Below are positions 58,865 to 64,000 of a DNA stretch of 64,000 nt, piece after piece. Below the pieces are notes generated by a model, which did no database searches, was not told where the DNA came from, and saw nothing but the letters and a program-made list of their open reading frames with translations. Location: NCBI GenBank assembly GCA_910588905.1, contig CAJURZ010000005.1, positions 1 through 64,000 of the forward strand. The letters run 5' to 3'. A program made the translations under genes and the position numbers. The stretch's first letter is position 1, and the number at the start of each line of letters is the position of its first letter. This DNA is from an uncultured Eggerthellaceae bacterium (lineage in GTDB: Bacteria; Actinomycetota; Coriobacteriia; Coriobacteriales; Eggerthellaceae).

Positions 58865-59875
58865 GTGACGCAGGGATGCATCTTCGTGTGGCGCAGGGTT
58901 CTCCAGGTTGCTCTGGCGGCCTTGATGGCCCTGTGCGCCCTGGCCCTGTTGACAGGCTGCGGCGGTTCCTCTGAAGCGCGGCCCAGCGGTGGATCTGCTT
59001 CTGAGGGCAAGCCAGCTTCCCAATCCTCTGACCAGGGGGATGGCACCACGTCCGGTCCTCCCTATACTGAGCCGTCCTCAGTGATCACTGCCACCTTCGA
59101 TGAGGCCACCTCTCAGCTCACTGCCGATGCCGCAATCGATACCTCCACCTGCGCTCAGGGTTATGTGGGCGCTAGTGCTACGGCCTCAAGCCGTTTGAAG
59201 CTGCTGATCACCAAGGGGGACCAAAGCTACAACTACGACATGTCCACCGAAGGAGCTCCGCTCATCGCGCCCCTCAATATGGGAGACGGCGCCTATTCGT
59301 TTCGCATCATGCAGAACACCGGCGGCAGCAATTACGTAGAAGTAGCTTCCACAACGGCGGACGTGCAACTGGAAAGCGAGTTCGCTCCCTATCTGCATCC
59401 GAACGTCTTCTGTGATTTCACTGCCAACAGCGCCTGTGTGAAGAAGGCGTTCGAGCTGGCCAAAGATGCCACGAATGAAGGAGATGTGGTCCGCAGCATC
59501 TATGACTGGATGACCCATACCATCACCTATGACACCGCCAAGGCGGAACAGCTTTCGAACACCACGGGCTACGTTCCCAACCCGGATGATACCCTTGCTG
59601 CCCAGACGGGCATCTGTTTCGATTATGCGTCCTTGGCGGCGGCCATGTTCCGTAGCTTGGGGATCCCCTGCCAGATCGTGACGGGCTATGTTTCGCCCAA
59701 CGATGTGTATCACGCGTGGAACATGGTATATATTGACGGGGAGTGGGTCTCAGCTGAGATCACGGTGGGTCCTGACGAATGGACCAGGATAGACTTGACC
59801 TTCGCCTCCGCTCAGGGGGGCAATGCTGGTTATATAGGGGATGGCACTACGTATAATACGAGGTATACCTACTGA
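58865..59875 (+). CDS. Transglutaminase-like lipoprotein
   Basis: This 336-aa protein has a lipoprotein signal (ALLTGC lipobox), a Ser/Gly-rich linker and a beta-rich middle domain. The C-terminal transglutaminase/protease-like fold has C251 (GICFDYASLAAAMFRSLGIP), H283 (YHAWNMVY) and D310 (TRIDLTF). Such domains often act in surface-protein processing. It starts at GTG 58865 and lies 21 bp after the wall hydrolase and 52 bp before the pilus-like operon, so all may be co-transcribed. Confidence 0.85.
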   Translation: MTQGCIFVWRRVLQVALAALMALCALALLTGCGGSSEARPSGGSASEGKPASQSSDQGDGTTSGPPYTEPSSVITATFDEATSQLTADAAIDTSTCAQGYVGASATASSRLKLLITKGDQSYNYDMSTEGAPLIAPLNMGDGAYSFRIMQNTGGSNYVEVASTTADVQLESEFAPYLHPNVFCDFTANSACVKKAFELAKDATNEGDVVRSIYDWMTHTITYDTAKAEQLSNTTGYVPNPDDTLAAQTGICFDYASLAAAMFRSLGIPCQIVTGYVSPNDVYHAWNMVYIDGEWVSAEITVGPDEWTRIDLTFASAQGGNAGYIGDGTTYNTRYTY

Positions 59876-59927
59876 GGCTCCGCAACCGCGGATGGCATCA
59901 GGGGATGCAAGGGGAAGGAAAGGCACG

Positions 59928-60980
59928 GTGGCCGAAACCATACTGAAAAGCGCTGAGCTCGAGACGTTCTTCGAGAACGTAGCGCTCATGCTGTCGGTGG
60001 GCATCCAGACTGATGAAGCGGTGCACATGCTTGCCGAGAACAGCGAAGAGCGCAAGCTGGAGAAGACCTGCCTCCACGTCTACGATCACCTCATCCATGG
60101 CAAGAAGCTCTCTCAGGCCATGGAAGGGGCAGGTGCATTCCCCGTCTATGCCATAGACATGGTCAAAGCCGGTGAGCGCACAGGGCATCTGGAAGACACG
60201 CTCAAGGCCTTGGCGAGCTACTATGACGAAGAGGACCGGCTGTTCTTGAAGATTCGCTCTTCCGTCACCTATCCCGCCATCATCCTCTGCGTCATGAGCG
60301 TGGTGCTGGGCTTCACCGTGGCGGCCATCCTGCCGGTGTTCCTGGATGTGTACCAGAACATGGCGGGTGGCTTGGCGGCGTCTTCGTTCTCTATGGTGGA
60401 TGTGGGCATCGGCATCGGTTGGGTGGCCCTGGCCATCACCGTCCTGTGCACCCTCATGGTGCTTGTTGCTTTCGTGCGCAGCCATAGCGCGAAGGGGCGC
60501 CTGAAGCTGCTCCACAGCTTCGAGAGGTTCCCGGGTACGAAGAAGCCCTTCTTCGAACTGGCCCAGGCGCGGTTCACCTCTACCTTGGCCGTGTACACGG
60601 CCAGCGGTGTCAATTCCGATGATGCCATGGCGGCGTCCCTGAACACCATCGAGCACGACAAGCTGCGCAATCGGGTCAAGGCTGCCTATCAGGCCATGAT
60701 AGAGCCCATCCGCGCTCGCAGCCTCATCCAGGCCGTGGGGGATTTCCAGGTCTATGACCCCATGCACGTCCGTATGCTTACCTTCGGCATGCGCTCCGGT
60801 CAGCTTGACGACGCTCTCATGAGCCTGTCCGATGAGCTCTTCGATGACGCCATCGGCGGCTTCGATGCCTTGATAGACCGTATCGAACCGGCGCTTGCCG
60901 CCTTCGTCACCATAGCTGTTGCCCTCACCCTCATCGCCGTCATGCTCCCCCTGATCGGCATCATGGGATCCATCGGTTAG
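59928..60980 (+). CDS. Type II secretion/type IV pilus platform protein (PilC/GspF family)
   Basis: This 350-aa protein has two T2SSF domains: VALMLSVGIQTDEAVHMLAE with AIDMVKAGERTGHLEDTL, and AVYTASGVNSDDAMAAS with MLTFGMRSGQLDDALMSL, and three membrane helices. It is distinct from the TadB/TadC pair at 20204-22110. The start is GTG 59928 with GGGGAAGGAAAGG upstream. It begins an operon of pseudopilins and a PilT-like ATPase. Confidence 0.9.
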   Translation: MAETILKSAELETFFENVALMLSVGIQTDEAVHMLAENSEERKLEKTCLHVYDHLIHGKKLSQAMEGAGAFPVYAIDMVKAGERTGHLEDTLKALASYYDEEDRLFLKIRSSVTYPAIILCVMSVVLGFTVAAILPVFLDVYQNMAGGLAASSFSMVDVGIGIGWVALAITVLCTLMVLVAFVRSHSAKGRLKLLHSFERFPGTKKPFFELAQARFTSTLAVYTASGVNSDDAMAASLNTIEHDKLRNRVKAAYQAMIEPIRARSLIQAVGDFQVYDPMHVRMLTFGMRSGQLDDALMSLSDELFDDAIGGFDALIDRIEPALAAFVTIAVALTLIAVMLPLIGIMGSIG

Positions 60981-60992
60981 GGGTTCGGTCTG

Positions 60993-61328
60993 GTGGCGAA
61001 CGCAGTGGACATGCCTCAGAAGGAGACCCAAGGCTCATCGTTGGGCTTGGGTCTGGTGGTCGCTGTCCTCTGCGTCGTGGTGCTCATCTTCGCTTGGATG
61101 TCCTTGGGGTTGGCGAAGGTGCAGTCCGAAGAGCAAGGCACCGTGTCCGTGCGCCAATCCATCTTGGATTCTGCCAAGCAGTGCTTTGCCATAGAGGGCG
61201 CTTACCCCTCCTCATTGGAATACCTGGAAGAGAACTACGGCCTTACGGTGAATCAGGACACCTACCGCATCTTCTATGACAGCTTCGCGGCTAATCTTCC
61301 GCCGTCAGTGGTAGTGGAGCTGAGATGA
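60993..61328 (+). CDS. Pseudopilin-like membrane protein (111 aa)
   Basis: It has a short N-terminus, one helix (LGLGLVVAVLCVVVLIFAW) and a C-terminal domain with SVRQSILDSAKQCFAIEGAYPSSLEYL, the residue-rich helix typical of type IV pilin-like proteins. There is no clear G|FxxxE cleavage site. GTG start 12 bp after the platform gene. Probably a minor structural protein of the pilus-like system. Confidence 0.7.
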   Translation: MANAVDMPQKETQGSSLGLGLVVAVLCVVVLIFAWMSLGLAKVQSEEQGTVSVRQSILDSAKQCFAIEGAYPSSLEYLEENYGLTVNQDTYRIFYDSFAANLPPSVVVELR

Positions 61329-61807
61329 AGGACAACATCTTCGCACGGGTGACAGCGCTGGTGCTGTTCGTCCTCTTCATCGTGGCTCTGTTGCTCTCTC
61401 TGGTGGCGGGCGTGCGCGTCTACAGCGGTCTGGTCACCGAGAAGGGTCAGTCAGACAATCTGCGCTTTGCGAACGGGGCCATCGTCAACTGCATCAAAGG
61501 TCTTGATAGCTACGATTCCGTCCGTATGGACGAAGGGCCGGAGGGTCCGGCATTGGCAATGGTGGAACGGGTGGATGCGGGCACCTTCGTCACCCGCTTC
61601 TATCTCTGTCAGGGGGAGCTCTTGCAGGAATACGTCCTGGCGGGGCAGCCCTATAACCCCACCACTGCTACGGTGGTCATGGCAACGGACAGCTTCGGGT
61701 TCCAGATAGATAACAGCCTGCTTACCATCCAAACGGATGAAGGCGCTACAGATATCTATCTCCATGCCGCTGACCAGGGCGCCATCGGGCAGGGAATAGC
61801 CTTATGA
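61325..61807 (+). CDS. Membrane protein of the pilus-like operon (DUF4860-like, 160 aa)
   Basis: An N-terminal helix (VTALVLFVLFIVALLLSLVAGV) is followed by a predicted beta-rich extracellular domain (GTFVTRFYLCQGELLQEYVL). The short N-terminus and domain resemble DUF4860 proteins found in similar operons. This assignment rests on memory of the family and is not certain. Overlaps both neighbours by 4 bp (ATGA). Confidence 0.65.
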   Translation: MKDNIFARVTALVLFVLFIVALLLSLVAGVRVYSGLVTEKGQSDNLRFANGAIVNCIKGLDSYDSVRMDEGPEGPALAMVERVDAGTFVTRFYLCQGELLQEYVLAGQPYNPTTATVVMATDSFGFQIDNSLLTIQTDEGATDIYLHAADQGAIGQGIAL

Positions 61808-62229
61808 GCCGCGCAGACCGGTCAAAGGGGATTGCCCTCCGCATCGTTCGCAAGGCTCCAGAGAGGACCACCTTCCGCAATACCTTCATGATAGAAGCCA
61901 TGCTGCTCCTGCTCTGTGTCATGGTGCTGGTAGCGGTGGTCATGGCCATCCTGGGATCATCCTATGTCAAGGGCCAAGAGGCCTCAGACCTGAACCGGGC
62001 TATCACCATCGCCGCGAATGCAGCGGAGCGCTTCGAAGCCGATCCGGTCTCCATGCCACAGACTCAGGACGTGGACGGCTTCCAGGTGGAGTGCGCTCAA
62101 GAGGAGGAGCCTCAGAGTGCTGGCGTGCTCCATCATGCTCGTATCTCCGTTCGCCTCCATGACGAAGAGCTCTATACCCTGTCTACTTCCCGATACCTCT
62201 CGGAGGGGGGCGTTCATCATGGCGCGTAG
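61804..62229 (+). CDS. Minor pseudopilin-like protein (PilV/GspI type, 141 aa)
   Basis: It has a basic leader, then FMIEAMLLLLCVMVLVAVV, in which F-x-(I)-E-x resembles the start of a type IV prepilin mature domain, though no Gly precedes the Phe (TFMIEAM). A helix and a small C-terminal domain follow. Coupled to its neighbours by short overlaps. Confidence 0.7.
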   Translation: MSRADRSKGIALRIVRKAPERTTFRNTFMIEAMLLLLCVMVLVAVVMAILGSSYVKGQEASDLNRAITIAANAAERFEADPVSMPQTQDVDGFQVECAQEEEPQSAGVLHHARISVRLHDEELYTLSTSRYLSEGGVHHGA

Positions 62230-62860
62230 AACATCCATGCGCATGGGCTCCCTGAATCTGCTCGTGCTGGTCATCGCTCTCTGTCTGGCGGTCATGGGTG
62301 TTCTGTCTGTGGTAACGGCCCAGGCATCCGGCAATCTCTCTGCTCGGCAGGCTGAGACCAGCCAAGATCTCTACGCTGAGGAGAGCGCAGCCCAATACAT
62401 GCTCTCGGAGGTGGACAGCATCCTGGCGAATGTGCGCCAGGGCCATGTCCGCCCAAGCCGCATCATCGGTACCATCTCCGACGCCTCCCAGCGCATCTGC
62501 ACGGCCGCTGAGGAGCTTGAGGCCTCCCAAGCGGTGGGATTGACCGCGTCTCTTGAGACGTTCACCCCCAGCAGCGCCTCCCCTTCGAAGGCTTCGGGGC
62601 AGAGCAGCATCACCCTTGACGACAACCCCTTCGGGTCAGGTCAGACGGCATCCCAGGAGCCAACCATCAGCCCTTTCCTGGCTGAATCCATGGAAGGCTG
62701 CACCGGAGGCGTCACCTTCACCCTGAAGACACCGAGCGGCCTCAACCTTGCTTGCATGATCGGCCTGTATCCAGACGGGACCTACACCATCTTCCAATGG
62801 GAGACGTTCCGGTCTTGGAATGAGGCTGTGCGCAATGAGATGCTCTGGACGGGGAACTGA
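62219..62860 (+). CDS. Minor pilin-like protein (213 aa)
   Basis: An N-terminal helix (LNLLVLVIALCLAVMGVLSVV) is followed by a Ser/Ala-rich extracellular region with LYAEESAAQYMLSEVDSIL and a C-terminal domain with a predicted beta strand (TYTIFQWETF). The start is ATG 62219 with GGAGGGGGG upstream; it overlaps the previous gene by 11 bp. Frame upstream of this ATG is not used. Confidence 0.72.
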   Translation: MARRTSMRMGSLNLLVLVIALCLAVMGVLSVVTAQASGNLSARQAETSQDLYAEESAAQYMLSEVDSILANVRQGHVRPSRIIGTISDASQRICTAAEELEASQAVGLTASLETFTPSSASPSKASGQSSITLDDNPFGSGQTASQEPTISPFLAESMEGCTGGVTFTLKTPSGLNLACMIGLYPDGTYTIFQWETFRSWNEAVRNEMLWTGN

Positions 62861-62958
62861 AAGCAGTGACGAATTACGGGAACAGGAGAGAAGAGCTGAT
62901 ATAGCAGGCCATGAGCGCCTACGGCTCGCTCGAAGACGGTATGAAGGAGAAGGGTTCT

Positions 62959-64000
62959 ATGAAACTGGAAGATTTTCTGCAGAGCGCCATCGGCGCGTCA
63001 TCTACGAAGACGACGAAGATACCCGAGGCCCAGGCTTCCGTTCGCCCTGAGGCGGCGGTGGCGCCTGCCCCAGCAGCCCAGGTCAACCGTGCTCAGGCTT
63101 CCGCACCAGCTGATGCACCCGTGGAGGAGGCTGAGATCGAGAAGCTCCGCGCATTCTTGCGGAGCATGGTGGAATTCAAGGCCTCGGATGTATTCATCGA
63201 AGCCGGGCTTCCCCTGACCTACCGCGCTGATGGGCATCAGTATCGGCAGAGCTCTGCGCCCTTGAAGCCAGCGGATACGCGGCGGATCGTTGCAGCCATC
63301 TATCAGCTGTCCCACCGGTCCCTTCAGCGTTTTGAGGCGAATCACAACCAAGATGATGACTTCTCCTTCGCTATTCCCGGTGTGGGACGCTTCCGTGCGA
63401 ACATCTTCCGCCAAAGGGGTACCCTGGGCGCCGTCATCCGCGTCATCCCCTTCCAGCTACCGAATCCCGTTGACTACAACATCCCTGGCAGCGTCATGCG
63501 CATTGCGAATCTGCAGAAAGGGCTCGTGCTGGTCACGGGGCCTGCGGGTGCAGGCAAATCATCCACCCTGGCCTGCTTGATCGATGATATCAACCATAAC
63601 CGCGAGGGCCATGTCATCACCATGGAGGACCCCATCGAATACGTCCACTCCCATGACAAGTGCATCGTGACCCAACGCGAGGTGCCCACTGATGTGGCTA
63701 CATTCGCCGAGGCCATGCGCAGTGCGCTGCGCGAGTCCCCGGATATCCTGCTCCTTGGTGAGATGCGCGATACGGAGACCATCTCAGCAGCCATGACAGC
63801 GGCCGAGATGGCGCAGTTGCTGTTCTCCACCTTGCATACTACCAGTGCTGCCAACACCATCGACCGCATCGTTGATTCCTTCCCAGCCAGCCAGCAGCGG
63901 CAGATCCGCATGCAGCTCTCTATGGTCTTACAAGCGGTCGTCAGCCAGCAGCTGGTGCCGACGCTCGATGGCAAGATCGTCCCGGTGTTCGAGATCATGA
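62959..64000 (+). CDS. PilT-like ATPase, 3' end outside window (partial)
   Basis: At least 347 residues are visible. A low-complexity Ala/Pro N-terminus precedes the PilT N-domain (FLRSMVEFKASDVFIEAGLPL). Walker A GPAGAGKSS, the Asp box EDPIEYVHSHDK, Walker B ILLLGEMRDTET and the His box STLHTTSAANTIDRI are all intact. PilT proteins retract type IV pili. ATG 62959 is preceded by AAGGAGAAGGG; ATGs at 62911 and 62941 are also in frame. The gene runs off the right end. Confidence 0.92.
   Translation, partial: MKLEDFLQSAIGASSTKTTKIPEAQASVRPEAAVAPAPAAQVNRAQASAPADAPVEEAEIEKLRAFLRSMVEFKASDVFIEAGLPLTYRADGHQYRQSSAPLKPADTRRIVAAIYQLSHRSLQRFEANHNQDDDFSFAIPGVGRFRANIFRQRGTLGAVIRVIPFQLPNPVDYNIPGSVMRIANLQKGLVLVTGPAGAGKSSTLACLIDDINHNREGHVITMEDPIEYVHSHDKCIVTQREVPTDVATFAEAMRSALRESPDILLLGEMRDTETISAAMTAAEMAQLLFSTLHTTSAANTIDRIVDSFPASQQRQIRMQLSMVLQAVVSQQLVPTLDGKIVPVFEIM

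Noticed and set aside
1..64000. tRNA genes, rRNA genes, CRISPR arrays and insertion-sequence transposases
   Set aside because: None was seen by eye. In particular the element is not inserted in a tRNA gene, as many integrative elements are, but in cpaF.

Overview
The window is chromosomal DNA of a high-GC, strictly anaerobic Gram-positive bacterium. The best guess is class Coriobacteriia, family Eggerthellaceae. This is inferred from gene content: a Tad (Flp) pilus locus without a secretin, 2-hydroxyacyl-CoA dehydratase-type genes, flavodiiron protein plus rubredoxin, a lysyl-tRNA synthetase carrying an extra tRNA-binding domain, and large c-di-GMP/hybrid-kinase proteins. No rRNA, tRNA or CRISPR array was seen.

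Layout. 1-1401: 3' part of an MFS transporter. 1625-4813 (minus): three-gene operon of 2-hydroxyacyl-CoA dehydratase/activase relatives. 5097-26591: Tad pilus operon (cpaB, tadZ, cpaF, tadB, tadC, flp pilin, a damaged small pseudopilin, tadE-like genes, a 731-aa anchored protein, DUF192, zinc ribbon). Its cpaF gene is split by an 11.7-kb integrative mobilizable element (8146-19846). 26508-28440 (minus): threonine synthase and a ModE-like regulator. 28530-36945: SGNH hydrolase, tatA, greA, YkvI-like permease, lysS fusion, hemolysin III, XRE-cupin regulator, acyl-CoA synthetase, rubredoxin. 37050-41094: flavodiiron protein, DUF554, glutaminase, Ppx/GppA. 41095-43677: clpC behind a CIRCE operator. 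43895-47678 (minus): cysS, ispF, ispD and a PARG-like macrodomain gene. 47798-55016: signalling island (diguanylate cyclase, REC-HD-GYP-GGDEF, Hpt, hybrid kinase). 55256-58843: small membrane proteins, an AlbA_2-like/wHTH regulator and an NlpC/P60 wall hydrolase. 58865-64000: transglutaminase-like lipoprotein and a type IV pilus-like operon (PilC, four pseudopilin-like proteins, PilT running off the window).

The mobile element carries an MmeI-like single-chain restriction-modification enzyme, three small unknown genes, a hairpin-rich oriT candidate, MobC, a MOBP-type relaxase, an unknown 282-aa gene, a VirD4-type coupling protein, an excisionase-like protein and a tyrosine integrase. It has no other type IV secretion genes, so it should depend on a helper conjugative element. 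Its ends share the octamer GCTATGAA. Removing one copy and the element restores an uninterrupted 447-codon cpaF exactly through the conserved QAMNTGHDGS segment of TadA ATPases. The insertion therefore splits the pilus motor ATPase but is precisely reversible, which makes the element a candidate excision switch for Tad piliation.

A second theme is a family of intergenic palindromes whose arms vary in concert (about GGGNCGA...TCGNCCC, often flanked by GTAGG/CCTAC). They lie mostly between convergent genes (near 1487, 43731-43884, 55049 and 55792-55856).
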